Assembly (NCBI GenBank): GCA_963735955.1
Contig: CAVTND010000010.1
Span: forward strand, 186,001-250,000
Length of the DNA stretch: 64,000 bases
Origin: CAVTND01 sp963735955
Lineage (GTDB): Bacteria; Pseudomonadota; Gammaproteobacteria; Burkholderiales; Burkholderiaceae_F
Direction of reading: 5' to 3'
The position numbers and the translations under genes were made by a program. Below the pieces are notes generated by a model that saw only the letters and a list, made by a program, of their open reading frames with translations, had not been told where the DNA came from and did no database searches. Position 1 is the first letter of the stretch. Every line of letters starts with the position of its first letter. Below, in pieces: positions 18,055 through 27,735 of this stretch.

Positions 18055-19110
18055 ATGGCCGCCAGCAATACCTTTGTCATTTGTTCCCGTGATGTCGACA
18101 GCAAGGGCCGCTTTGTGGCCGAGCCCGGCGACACGCGTTTCCTGCGTGTGCCGCGGGGTACGAAGCGCTACGACACATCGCACGAAATCAAGAGCCGCGA
18201 GCGATGGCGCCTGATGGTGCGCGCCGCCGCCGATGGCGTAGAGGACGAAGTCACCGGAACTACCGGCAACGTGCTCGTGTTCGTCCACGGCTACAACAAC
18301 GACATTCCCGCAGTCATGTGGCGCACTGAAGTGCTTCAGGACACTCTGGTCGCCTCCGGATGGCGGGGCATCGTTGTCGCATTCGACTGGCCGAGTGAGA
18401 ACTCGACTCTAAACTACTTGGAAGATCGGTCGGATGCCTCCGAAGTAGCCGACCGAATGGTGACCGACGTTGTCGGTTTGCTCGCGGAGGCGCAATCCGA
18501 CACCGAGAATCCGTGCAAGCTCAACGTGCACCTGATTGGACATTCGACAGGCGCCTACGTGATCATGGAAGCGTTTGCCCAAGCAGCTAAGAAAGGAAAG
18601 CTGTTTCGCAGCGACTGGCGCGTAGCTCAGGTGGCGCTGATTGGTGCTGATGTCAGCGCCGATGTCCTTAAGGCCGACAGCGAATGGGCGCGCCCGATGT
18701 TCGATCGATGCGTGCGCCTCACCAACTATTCAAACCGCTTCGACAAAGTGCTTGGCGTGTCCAACGCTAAGCGGCTCGGCACCTCACCACGCGCAGGTCG
18801 CGTTGGTCTGCCCGCTGCTGCGCATCCGAAGGCAACCAACGTCGACTGCTCCAACTACTTTGTCACCAAGGATCCGGCCACTTCAAGTTTTAACGGGACC
18901 TTCAATCATTCCTGGCATGTCGGTGATGGCGTGTTCGCGTTGGACCTGGCGCTGACGCTGGAAGCTGAAATCGACCGCCACGCGCTTCCAACGCGGCAGA
19001 CTTCAGGGGAGGGCCTCGTGCTTCGGCCGGGCGAGCGTCCCGCCTCGCAGCCAGCCTGGGATACAGCCTCTCCGCTCGAGGCCCGTCGCATGTTTCGTGA
19101 CAGGGCTTAG
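18055..19110 (+). CDS. alpha/beta hydrolase (DUF900-like)
   Basis: About 351 aa from the ATG at 18055, with TGAGGAGA upstream. The alpha/beta-hydrolase core has the oxyanion motif VFVHGYNND, a strand VVAFDWPSEN, and the nucleophile elbow LIGHSTGAYV (GHSxG, Ser near residue 164). A candidate catalytic His is in NHSWHVGDG. This resembles the DUF900 group of serine hydrolases, often found with peptidase or NTPase genes in accessory regions. The frame is intact. The substrate is unknown; esterase or lipase activity is inferred. Confidence 0.75.
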   Translation: MAASNTFVICSRDVDSKGRFVAEPGDTRFLRVPRGTKRYDTSHEIKSRERWRLMVRAAADGVEDEVTGTTGNVLVFVHGYNNDIPAVMWRTEVLQDTLVASGWRGIVVAFDWPSENSTLNYLEDRSDASEVADRMVTDVVGLLAEAQSDTENPCKLNVHLIGHSTGAYVIMEAFAQAAKKGKLFRSDWRVAQVALIGADVSADVLKADSEWARPMFDRCVRLTNYSNRFDKVLGVSNAKRLGTSPRAGRVGLPAAAHPKATNVDCSNYFVTKDPATSSFNGTFNHSWHVGDGVFALDLALTLEAEIDRHALPTRQTSGEGLVLRPGERPASQPAWDTASPLEARRMFRDRA

Positions 19111-19214
19111 TCGGCACTAGCCGCCGAGGGGCCGGGTCGGCATAGTGTCACTTTTCAGACGAGTCAGGACCAACTGGCCGTGCGAACGCTTTGCCCTCGT
19201 CTGCGAAGCCTTCC

Positions 19215-19532
19215 ATGGCAAACGAAATGGGCCGCGTTGGCGCCGGGTCGCGCAGTGGTTCGACTGCGGCGATGAACGGAACCAGCGTTGCGGCACCTCA
19301 AGTAACTCGGCTGATTGCGGCGCTGGTGGCGAAAGGTGTCTCCAGCGAGCGCGGCGCAATTGTTGACGCGTTGACGCGAAAAGGCGAGGGGACGCGAAAG
19401 GGCGAGAGGACGCGCGCGCCCAAACCACCGTTGCCGACGCAACGCCCTGCGCAGGCCCCGAATGTACCCGCGACGGACCGCGGCCCGGCGGGCAGGCGAA
19501 GTGGGCCGAACAAATGGCGTGGCCGAGGCTGA
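19215..19532 (+). pseudogene. C-terminal remnant of a subtilase-like (S8) protein
   Basis: The 105-residue ORF contains MNGTSVAAPQVTRLIAAL, the catalytic-serine segment of subtilases (GTSxAAP). No Asp or His parts of the triad occur upstream in any frame. A low-complexity Arg/Pro/Lys tail follows. This is probably the 3' end of a larger peptidase gene whose body was lost. The ATG at 19215 has no good RBS, so expression is doubtful. Confidence 0.5.
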
Positions 19533-19634
19533 ATGAACTCGGAATAGCTGACTCTAGATCACCCGTACGGTCATTCCCCGAAACCAGAAGGGCAGGTCTT
19601 CCGGTCCGACGCGAGCCCGAAATGCGCCACCGCG

Positions 19635-19843
19635 TCAGGCAATTCGTTCACATCGAGCCCTTAACGCCTCGTTCATCGCAACGAAGCCGCTGCGAGCGCT
19701 CGAATTGAAACTTTTCGCCATGAAGGGCACCAGCAGTCCGCGAAACGCTTCCGCGTGAACGAAATTCGTAGCCCGAGGGAACAGCACACTCCAGACAACG
19801 GCGGAGCGGCGATTTCGATGCTGGTGTCGATCTTGAGGGCCAT
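19635..19843 (-). pseudogene. SRPBCC-family protein pseudogene with internal deletion
   Basis: From the ATG at 19843 the sequence reads MALKIDTSIEIAAPP, a typical SRPBCC start. After a one-base shift it continues VVWSVLF and then jumps directly to a family C terminus (EAFRGLLVPFMAKS, FVAMNEALRARCE). The central part of the domain, roughly 80 residues in intact members, is missing. Deletion rather than a base-call error is therefore the cause. Confidence 0.6.
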
Positions 19844-20133
19844 TTGAATGCTCTCGGTGCAGCGAGGGAAGGCCCGACATGATGCCAAGCGCAGCGAGTT
19901 CCTGCGTGGCCGTCGTCCTCGAGTCGATCGAACCCGTCGAGACCGATGAGGTCGCGTAATCGGTCTGCTTCGTCGCGCTCTGCCAGGTTCTTGATCTCAT
20001 ATCGTTGCTAGCACTTTTGCAGAGTCGCCTCGGCGTATTGGGCGTTAGACAATGTGGGGGTTCGATCGACGGGGGGATCTTCATAGTGAAAGTCATTCGC
20101 AGTCTGTACCAGCTTGACGGACAAACGTAAGCG
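19844..20133 (-). other. decayed coding remnant upstream of the SRPBCC pseudogene
   Basis: On the minus strand, segments such as YEIKNLAERDEADRLRDLIG and TPTLSNAQYAEATLQKC read like protein but are split by a stop codon and have no start with an RBS. I do not recognise the source gene. The stretch has no intact ORF on either strand. Confidence 0.35.
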
Positions 20134-20852
20134 CTAGTTTCGGCGAGCAGCGACGGTTCGTCGTGCGGAAGGCGCGGGTGGTCGAGCTGCCTTGGATAAT
20201 GGTCGTTCGGCACGCGCCTCGCTAAGTGCCGCGTTGACGAGCGCGTCCAGGACCCAGCGCGAAATGCTTTCCACTTCGCGGTCGCTCGCGTTCCAGACGT
20301 CCTTGAGCACCACGTAGGGTTCAATCCCGTAGACCAGTGAGAGCGCGCGCAGCAGGCGTCCATATCCGGCAGGCCCGAGCTCGGGCGCGCAGCGGCGCGG
20401 CGGCGCGATCAAGGATGTGCGTGCGATGGCCGCGGCGAAACGCCTCTTCCTTCAGGGCTCCCGCCTTTTCGAGCGCCCAGTGCTCAAGTGAAAGCTGCAG
20501 GGCCGCGCGCAACTGCGCTTCGAACTCGGTAAAGCGCGGAAACGTCTGAACGAACAGGTCTTCAAGGCGTGCGCGGCCATCTTGCTCGGCGGACTCGAAG
20601 CGTCGGACCGGTCCCAGGCTTTCTTCAACGAGCGCAGTGATCAGCTGGCTGCGGCTCGGGAAGTAGCGGTACGCGGTCGCACGCGAAACCGTTGGCAGCA
20701 CTGGCCACTTCCGCGACGGTCACCAAGCCGCGCTGCTGCACCAGCTTCATTCCAGCGTCGATCAGGCGGCGATAGGTGCGTGCGCGCGGACCGGCGTCGG
20801 GCGGGGGCGGAGCTGTCGTGTACCGCGTGGTGGTGAGAGACCGCACCGGCAT
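20134..20852 (-). CDS. TetR-family transcriptional regulator, frameshifted
   Basis: About 238 aa, reconstructed across shifts near 20692-20700 and 20395. The start is MPVRSLTTTRY (ATG at 20852). The TetR DNA-binding domain has RTYRRLIDAGMKLVQQRG, TVAEVASAA and VSRATAYRYFPSRSQLITAL. The C-terminal ligand domain follows (WALEKAGALKEEAFRRGHR, VYGIEPYVVLKDVW). It is divergent from the catabolic operon starting at 21101. A perfect palindrome lies between, so repression of the operon and itself is likely, relieved by a pathway compound. Confidence 0.8.
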
Positions 20853-20873
20853 GGCATCTTCCCAAGAAATGTG

Positions 20874-20903
20874 TTGACGCCGGAAAAAGTGCACTGCTAT
20901 GGT
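20874..20903 (+). promoter_or_regulatory. promoter of the catabolic operon
   Basis: TTGACG (20874-20879) and TATGGT (20898-20903) are separated by 18 bp, reading toward the FAH-family hydrolase gene. The palindromic operator begins 12 bp downstream of the -10 box, where a repressor would cover the transcription start. Confidence 0.6.
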
Positions 20904-20915
20904 AGCGAGGTGTTT

Positions 20916-20931
20916 TGAGACACGTGTCTCA
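20916..20931. promoter_or_regulatory. probable TetR operator palindrome
   Basis: TGAGACACGTGTCTCA is a perfect 16-bp inverted repeat in the gap between the divergent TetR gene and the operon. A related half-site GATGTCTCAGA lies just downstream. Size, symmetry and position fit a TetR dimer site; binding is inferred. Confidence 0.6.
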
Positions 20932-21100
20932 TTATGAGCCAGATGTCTCAGAGCGAGAAGGGTGAAGTGATCTCGCTGCGGCGCACCAGTCGAACCGGTA
21001 GCTGCACTGCAACACAGTGATCCCGCAGAATACAGAGTAAGCGGCGCCGCCAAGAGCGCCATACGCCTTGGTGAGCGCAAGACCACAGGAGACAGATTCG

Positions 21101-21978
21101 GTGAAGGTGGTGACCTATCGGTGGGGTGGTCGTCGGCATGTCGGCGCAGTGTCGTCCGATGGCGCCGAACTCACTCCGCTCGACCTGGGCGAGCGGGGCA
21201 CCCGCCGCGGAGCCCTGGCCTGTATCGAGGCCCAGGCGGAAGGGAGATCGGTAAGGCCTGCCGGTCCACGGCTGCCGCTTGCGCGCGGTCGAGCTCGAGG
21301 CGCCGCTACCGCTGCCGCGTCGTAATCTCTTTTGTGTCGGGCGCAACTACCGGGCCCACGCGAAGGAACTGGCCGGGACGATCTTCGCCAAGGACCCGAA
21401 CAACGACGCGCCGATCGATCAGTGGCCGATCGTTTTCACCAAGGTACCCGAGTGTGTGATTGCCTCGAACGAGGTGATCCGTCTTCCCGGCGCGATTTCC
21501 GAACAGATCGACTACGAGGCCGAGCTCGCGGTCATCATCGGGCGCGGCGGTGTGAACATCAGCCGGGCGCGTGCGATGGACCACGTCTGGGGCTATACCA
21601 TCGTTAACGACGTCACGGCGCGCGATGTTCAGAGCCGGCATCAACAGTGGGATCTGGGCAAGAGCTTCGACACTTTCTGCCCGATGGGACCCTGTCTGGT
21701 CAGCGCCGACGAACTCGACGGCCGCGATACGCGGGTGCGCTGCTGGGTCAACGGGCAACTGCGGCAGGACGCGCGCACGTCGCGATCTGATCTTCGACAT
21801 TCCAACGTTGATTGAGACGTGTTCGCGCGGCATCACGCTGTTCCCGGGCGACATCATCGCCACCGGCACTCCGGCCGGTGTCGGCATGGGCATGACGCCG
21901 CCGACCTACCTTCGGCGCGGCGATGTCGTGAAGATCGAGATCGACGGCATCGGCGTGCTCGAGAATCCGGTGCACTGA
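21101..21978 (+). CDS. fumarylacetoacetate hydrolase (FAH) family protein, two frameshifts
   Basis: Metal-dependent hydrolase or isomerase of 2-oxo acids from ring cleavage. GTG start at 21101 with AGGAG upstream, giving VKVVTYRWGGRRHVGAV. The FAH core has NLFCVGRNYRAHAKE, metal ligands in IDYEAELAVIIGR, MGPCLVSADEL, and the signature GDIIATGTPAGVG. Shifts lie near 21271-21276 and 21780, each about +1. The repaired length is near 291 aa, usual for this family. It heads the TetR-controlled operon; its stop overlaps the next start (TGATG). The true substrate is unknown. Confidence 0.85.
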
Positions 21979-22806
21979 TGCCAGCGCGCTACATCGATCG
22001 CATGGCCGTAGAAATCGACGGCGACGGCGATTCCACCGTGGTCTGCGTGCATGGCCTCGGGGGCACGACAAATACCTGGACGCCGCTGATGCCGGCGTTC
22101 GAGCGGCATCGCGCAGTGCGCATCGACCTGCCGGGCTCGGGTCGCTCGCAACGCGCCTATGCGCTGAACGAGGGTGCGTTGACGATCGATTCGCTGGTCC
22201 AGGCCGTGCTGCGGGTCTGCGGCGAACTCGATATCGACCGGGCCGTGTTCGCCGGGCATTCGCTGGGCACGATCGTCTGCCAGCACCTGGCCGCCGCTGC
22301 GCCGGATCGAGTCGACGGACTGTTGCTGTTCGGGCCGCTGGCGGCGCCGCCCGAGCCGGCGCGCGCGCGCATCCTGCAGCGCGCGGCGCGCGCCCGCTCC
22401 GAAGGCATGTATCCGATCGCCGATGCCCTGCTGCAGACGGCACTGTCTTCGACCACGCGGCGCGAACTGCCGCTGGCTGTTGCGGCGACGCGCGAATCGC
22501 TGCTGGCGCAGGACGCCGAAGGCTATGCGCGAACCTGCGAGGCGCTGGCGGTCGCGCAGCCGGCGCGTCTGGACGACGTGCGCTGTCCGGTGCTTCTGGT
22601 CACGGGCGACGAGGACGGGGTGGCACCGCCGCAGGCCGTGCGCGCGCTGGGTGACCGGTTTCGCGCGGCAGGGTGCGAGGTCACGGTCGAGGTGCTGGCG
22701 CGCTGCGGCCACTGGACGACCGTTCGAGCGCGCGGCGGACTGCACGCGTCTTGCGCGCGAGTTTCTCGTGCGACAGCGTTGGCCGATCGCCGGCAAGGAG
22801 CACCTG
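21978..22806 (+). CDS. alpha/beta-fold hydrolase, frameshifted near the C terminus
   Basis: Serine hydrolase of the carbon-carbon or ester hydrolase type. The ATG at 21978 overlaps the previous stop. The motifs are VCVHGLGGTTNTW (oxyanion), FAGHSLGTIV (nucleophile Ser), VTGDEDGVAPP (acid) and RCGHWTT (His). After the His the protein moves frame near 22729 (FERAADCTRLAREFLV). The exact stop is uncertain; a TGA at 22805-22807 overlapping the next ATG is likely. About 275 aa. It probably acts on a product of the pathway upstream or downstream of the FAH-family enzyme. Confidence 0.82.
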
Positions 22807-24121
22807 ATGGCTTCGGTTCTTTTCACCAACGTGCGGGTGTTCGATGGGTCCGGCGAGCGACCGTTCGCTGGTGAAGTTACGGTACAGGGAAACCGGATCA
22901 CGCGCGTCTCGAGGACAAGCGGCGCGCGTGCCGGAGCGTTCTCGCCACCTGCCGGTGTCACCGTTATCGACGGCGCGGGCGCCACGCTGATGCCGGGAAT
23001 GATCGAGGCGCACACGCACTTTTCGTGGAACGACCAGCCGTCGCTCGATTCGATCCAACGGATGCCGACGGAGGAACACATCCTGTGGTGCGCGCACGTC
23101 GCCGAGCGCTATCTGTCGATGGGATGGACCTCGTGCGTCGGCGCGGCCGACCGCCAAGCCGCGGCTCGATGTGGTGATCCGCAATGCGATCGACGCGGGC
23201 GAGATCCCGGGCCCGCGCTACATCGCCGCCAGCCAGGAGATCACGGTGCAGGGCGGTCTCGGCGATGAAACGCGGCCGCATCTGCCGCAGCCGGAGTTCA
23301 GCTTCGGCGCGGTGGTCAGCGGTCCGGAAGAGATTCGCCGCTGCGTCCGGCAGTTCGTCAAGTACGGCGTCGATCAGATCAAGATCAACCTGTCCGGCGA
23401 GTACATCACCGGGCTGCCGGCCGAGTACACGCCGTTTTCCGACGAAGAGATCGCGATGTGCGTCAAGGAAGCGCATCGCTTCGGCAAGCGGGTCGCCGCG
23501 CATGCGCGCTCAAACGAATCGGTCAAGCAGTGCATCCGGCACGGCATCGAAGTGATCTACCACGCCAGTTTCGCGGATGAGGAGGCGCTCGACCTGCTGG
23601 AGGCCAGCAAGGACAAGCACTTCGTCGCTCCGGGGCTCGCGTGGCTCATCAACACCTCGTATCACGCAAGCGAGTGGGGGTTGACGCCCGAAGTCACGAA
23701 GAAGATGGGCTACCACCGCGAGCTCGAGATCGCGGTGGAGACGCTGAAGAAGATGCTCAAGCGCGGCATTCGCATCCTGCCGGGCGGGGACTACGGCTTT
23801 GCCTGGACCCCGCACGGGACGAATGCGAAGGACCTCGAGTACTTCGTCAAGTATCTCGGCATGTCGAACATGGAGGCGCTGCTCTCGGCAACCGCCTGGG
23901 GTGCGCCGATCATGAACCGTCGAGTTGAAGTAAATGACGACCTCGGTCGAGTGCGCGACGGCGCACTGGCGGACCTGCTGCTGATCGACGGTGACCCGTT
24001 GGCCGACATCACCGTCCTGCAGGACCGCAAACGGATTCTCGCGGTCATGAAGGACGGCGAGTTTCATCGGGCGCCCGAGACGCGCACGTCGGTGCGGACG
24101 CGCTGGAGCCAGGCGGCATGA
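22807..24121 (+). CDS. metal-dependent amidohydrolase 1, frameshifted
   Basis: Amidohydrolase-superfamily enzyme, about 437 aa. It starts MASVLFTNVRVFDGSGERPF, the usual N-terminal beta-sandwich, and has metal-binding MIEAHTHFSW. The TIM barrel ends with PGGDYGFAWTPHGTNAKDLE and LADLLLIDGDPL. The shift is at about 23154-23160, a G inserted in GCGGCCACCGCC; the paralogue supplies the unshifted text. It is closely similar along its length to the next gene. Imidazolonepropionase- or prolidase-like subgroup; substrate unknown. Confidence 0.87.
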
Positions 24122-24158
24122 GCGGCGTGAGCGAATACACGAAGAGGCGAGGCGCCCC

Positions 24159-25449
24159 ATGACTGACGTGCTGTTCACGAACGTTCGCATCATCGACGGC
24201 TCGGGCGCCGCGCCGTACAACGGCGAGGCGCTCGTTCGCGGCAATCGCATCGTTCGCGTGGCCCGCAGTGCGCGCACGATCTCGCCGACGGGGACGAGCG
24301 TCATCGACGGCGCCGGAGCCACGCTGATGCCGGGCCTGGTCGAAGCCCATACGCATTTCGCGTGGAACAACGCCGCGGGCCTCGCCGACATCCAGAAGAT
24401 GCCGGTCGAGGAGCACATGCTTTGGACCGCGCGCGTCGCGAAGGTTTATCTGGATCACGGCTGGACTTCGTGCGTCGGCGCGGCGACCGCCAAGCCGCGC
24501 CTCGATGTGGTCGTGCGCGACGCGATCAACAGCGGGCTGATTCCGGGACCGCGCTACATGGCGGCAAGCCAGGAACTCACGGTGCCCGGCGGCCTCGGCG
24601 ACGAGACTTTGCCGCACCTGCCGTTTCCGGAGTTCAGCTTCGCGGTCAATGTCAATGGTCCCGAGCACATGCGCGCGGTGTGCCGCATGTTCCTCAAGTA
24701 CGGCGTCGATTCGATCAAGCTCAATCTTTCCGGCGACAACCTGGTGCCACATGCGAACGCGAAGACCACCTGGATGACGGATGCCGAAGTCAAGGTCGCT
24801 GTCGAGGAGGCCAAGCTGCGCGGCAAGCGCGTCGCGGTGCACGCGCGCTCGGCGCCGTCGGTCAAGCAGGCGCTGCGCCATGGCTGCGAGGTGATCTATC
24901 ACGCGAGTTACACCGACAGCTGAGGCGCTCGACATGCTCGAAGCGCAGAAGGACCGCGTCTTCGTCGCGCCCGGACTGTCGGTCATCTTCAAGCTGCTGT
25001 CGGAGGGAACGCCGTACGGCATCACGCCCGCGCGTGCACGGGAACTCGGCTACGAGGACGAACTCGCGGCGGCGATCGAATCACTGAAGGCGATGCATCG
25101 GCGCGGCGTGCGCGTCCTGCCCGGTGGCGACTACGGCTTCGCGTGGGCGCCGCACGGCACCAACGCGATGGATCTGCAGTATTTCGTCAAGCATCTCGGC
25201 ATGACGCCGATGGAGGCGCTGGTCAGTGCGACCCGTCTCGGAGGGCAGATCATGCTGCGCGGCAATGAGCTCGGCGAGATCAAGGAGGGCTATCTGGCCG
25301 ACCTGCTGCTCGTCGATGGCGATCCGCTCGCCGACCTCGGCATCCTTCTCGATCGGAAGCGGCTGCTGGCGATCATGAAGGACGGTGTCTTCCACAAGGC
25401 GCCGGAGATCGCCTCGGCTCGCACGCTGCGAACGGCGGTGGCAGCGTGA
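24159..25449 (+). CDS. metal-dependent amidohydrolase 2, frameshifted
   Basis: Paralogue of the preceding gene, about 429 aa: MTDVLFTNVRIIDGSGAAPY, LVEAHTHFAWN, IPGPRYMAASQELTV, PGGDYGFAWAPHGTNAMDL, LADLLLVDGDPLADL. A one-base insertion near 24918-24922 creates an apparent stop after EVIYHASYTDS; reading one base on continues EALDMLEAQKD exactly as in the paralogue. The tandem pair may act on two related substrates or form a heteromeric enzyme. It lies directly upstream of the transporter genes. Confidence 0.87.
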
Positions 25450-25524
25450 TCGACTCGAGCGCTTCAAGGCAGCGCTTGCCGACGGCCGAATCGAGCCGTC
25501 TCTAGCGCGAACGAAGCTGAGCCC

Positions 25525-26472
25525 ATGTCCCGCAACGCGACGCGCTTCTGGTGGATTGTGCTGATCGCAGTCCTGACCGGTCTTTCGATCTGGGGGCTCG
25601 TCCACAACACGCGGCTATTCCTGGTCACCGTTCTCAACGGGCTGACTCTGGCGTCGCTGTATTTCATCGTGGCCAGCGGATTCACGCTGGTCTTCGGTCT
25701 GATGCGCAACGTCAACCTCGCGCACGGCTCGCTGTACCTGCTGGGCGGATACATCGGCTATGTCGTCGCCGAGAAGACCGGCCTGTGGCTGCTGGCACTC
25801 GCCGCCGGCTTCCTGGGCGCGGCGGTGGTCGGGCTGCTGATCCAGCTCGTTCTTCTGCGTCACATGCAGGGTCAGGAACTGCGCCAGACCATGGTGACGA
25901 TCGGGCTGTCGATCGTGATCGCCGACATCCTGCTGTGGATCTTCACCGGCGAAGTGCACCAGATGGAGCCGCCATCGTGGCTCAAGGGCCCGCTACGCGG
26001 CATTCCGATCATCAACGCCTACTCGCAGTATCGGCTGAGCCTGCTGGTACTCGGCATCGTTATCGGCGTCGCGCTGTGGTTGTTTCTGAATCGGACGCGG
26101 GTCGGCATGATGATCCGGGCCGGCGTCGACGATCGGGCCATGCTCGCCGCGGCCGGCATCAACGTGAACCTCGTCTTTGCCGTGACCTTCGCGATCGGCG
26201 CGGGCCTGGCGGGGCTGGGCGGCGTGATCGGTGCAGTTGAACTGTCGATGGTGCCAGGCGAGGACACGCGCCTGCTGCTCGCATCGCTGATCGTCGTGAT
26301 CGTCGGCGGCATGGGCAGCGTGGTCGGCGCGGCGATCGGCGCTGCGATGCTCGGGCTGGCGGAGACGTTCGGGCTCGCGTACGCACCGACCTACAGCGTG
26401 GTGTTCACTTTTGTGATCCTGGTCGTCGTCCTCGCGTTCAGGCCGCGGGGAATTCTGGGGAAGGCCGCATGA
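25525..26472 (+). CDS. livH: branched-chain amino acid-type ABC transporter permease LivH
   Basis: Inner-membrane permease of a high-affinity ABC importer. The 315-aa protein has about eight hydrophobic helices. Typical segments are LTLASLYFIVASGFTLVFGL, MRNVNLAHGSLYLLGGYIG and GMGSVVGAAIGAAMLGLAE. The signature E-x2-G...GR region reads NRTRVGMMIRAGVDD. The frame is intact. It follows the amidohydrolases by 75 bp. In catabolic clusters such Liv systems often import aromatic or organic acids rather than amino acids. Confidence 0.93.
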   Translation: MSRNATRFWWIVLIAVLTGLSIWGLVHNTRLFLVTVLNGLTLASLYFIVASGFTLVFGLMRNVNLAHGSLYLLGGYIGYVVAEKTGLWLLALAAGFLGAAVVGLLIQLVLLRHMQGQELRQTMVTIGLSIVIADILLWIFTGEVHQMEPPSWLKGPLRGIPIINAYSQYRLSLLVLGIVIGVALWLFLNRTRVGMMIRAGVDDRAMLAAAGINVNLVFAVTFAIGAGLAGLGGVIGAVELSMVPGEDTRLLLASLIVVIVGGMGSVVGAAIGAAMLGLAETFGLAYAPTYSVVFTFVILVVVLAFRPRGILGKAA

Positions 26473-26542
26473 AGGCGACGAGCCGCCTCAAGCGATGCCG
26501 CGCCTTCGTGGAGCCTCAGCGCGCAGCGGCGAGGGGCCAATC

Positions 26543-27703
26543 ATGAGTGCCGCCAAATGGCGCAAGGCGATGAACGCCTCGGCGGTCGCGACGCAGTCCG
26601 CGGCCGCCGTGGCTCCGTCGCGGATCGACGCGTTCGCCGGGCGGAGCACCACGCCGGTGCGCCAGCGCTGGACGGGAACGCTGGCCACGCTGGCCTCGGC
26701 GATTTCGGCGCGACACATCCTGGTGCTCGCCGCTCTGTTGGCCTTTCCTTTCGTCGCCTCGCCATTCATCACCTTCCAGATCGGGGCGCAGGCCCTGACG
26801 CTGGGACTGATCGCGCTGTCGCTGACTTTCCTCGGCGGCTACGGCGGAATGATTTCACTGGCGCAGATGACCGTCGCCGGCATTGCCGGCTACGCAGTGG
26901 CGATCCTGGGCACCAGCGGCACGGCCGAGATCAGTCTGAACTGGCCGTGGTGGGTCGTCGTGCCCTGTGCGATCTTCATTGCCACGGTGTGCGCCACGTT
27001 CATCGGGTGGCTCTCCGTGCGCACCGAGGGCATCTACACGATCATGATCACGCTCGCGATCGGTGTGGCCTTCTACTACCTGGTCCTGCAGAACTACAGC
27101 GTGTTCAACGGCTTCCTGGGGCTGCACAAGATCGCTCCGCCAGCGGTGTTCGGCGTCGCGTGGCGCGATCCGTTGCCGTTCTATTTCCTCGTGCTGTTCT
27201 GGGCACTTGCTGGCTATCTCTTCATCAGTTACCTCGTGCGCACGCCCTTCGGCATTGCACTTCAAGGCATCCGCGACAACCCGCGGCGGATGCACGCACT
27301 GGGCTTCAACGTCGTGGCGCACCGCGTGGCCGCGTACGCCGTGGCCGGAGCGATAGCAGCGGTCGGTGGCGTGCTCTTCGTCTGGTACAACGGACTCATC
27401 ACGCCGGGATCGGTCGGTACATCGTGGCTGATCAACCTGCTGATCATCGCCGTGCTCGGGGGGATGAAGCACCCGATCGGCCCCTTCCTCGGCGCATTGG
27501 TCTTCGTGCTGCTGCAGACATTCGCGATCGATCTCATCGACCGTGAACGTTTCAACCTCGTCATTGGCGGGGTGTTCCTGGTTCTTGTGCTGTTTTCACC
27601 CGACGGTCTGCTCGGGTTGTGGTTCAGGTGGCGTGCACGCCTCGCATCGAGGCCGAACACACTCGGGCCCGCCCGCACCGTTTTGTCAACCCAGCGGCCG
27701 TGA
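26543..27703 (+). CDS. livM: branched-chain amino acid-type ABC transporter permease LivM
   Basis: Second permease subunit, 386 aa from the ATG at 26543 with GAGGGG upstream. A cytosolic N-terminal extension of about 60 residues precedes the membrane helices. LivM motifs are LSLTFLGGYGGMISLAQMT, GIYTIMITLAIGVAFYYLV, GIALQGIRDNPRRMHALGF and VLGGMKHPIGPFLGA. The frame is intact. It pairs with LivH to form the channel. Confidence 0.93.
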   Translation: MSAAKWRKAMNASAVATQSAAAVAPSRIDAFAGRSTTPVRQRWTGTLATLASAISARHILVLAALLAFPFVASPFITFQIGAQALTLGLIALSLTFLGGYGGMISLAQMTVAGIAGYAVAILGTSGTAEISLNWPWWVVVPCAIFIATVCATFIGWLSVRTEGIYTIMITLAIGVAFYYLVLQNYSVFNGFLGLHKIAPPAVFGVAWRDPLPFYFLVLFWALAGYLFISYLVRTPFGIALQGIRDNPRRMHALGFNVVAHRVAAYAVAGAIAAVGGVLFVWYNGLITPGSVGTSWLINLLIIAVLGGMKHPIGPFLGALVFVLLQTFAIDLIDRERFNLVIGGVFLVLVLFSPDGLLGLWFRWRARLASRPNTLGPARTVLSTQRP

Positions 27704-27735
27704 AGATGCCGCAAACCCGCAGTAAGGAGACCGCA

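Noticed and set aside
19635..20363. A 242-aa minus-strand protein spanning this region
   Set aside because: It joins an antisense-frame part of the TetR gene with unrelated remnants; only its last about 55 residues resemble a protein (SRPBCC tail).
24903..24945. Two separate amidohydrolase genes split at the stop near 24921
   Set aside because: The paralogue upstream reads continuously across this point, so a single inserted base is the simpler explanation.
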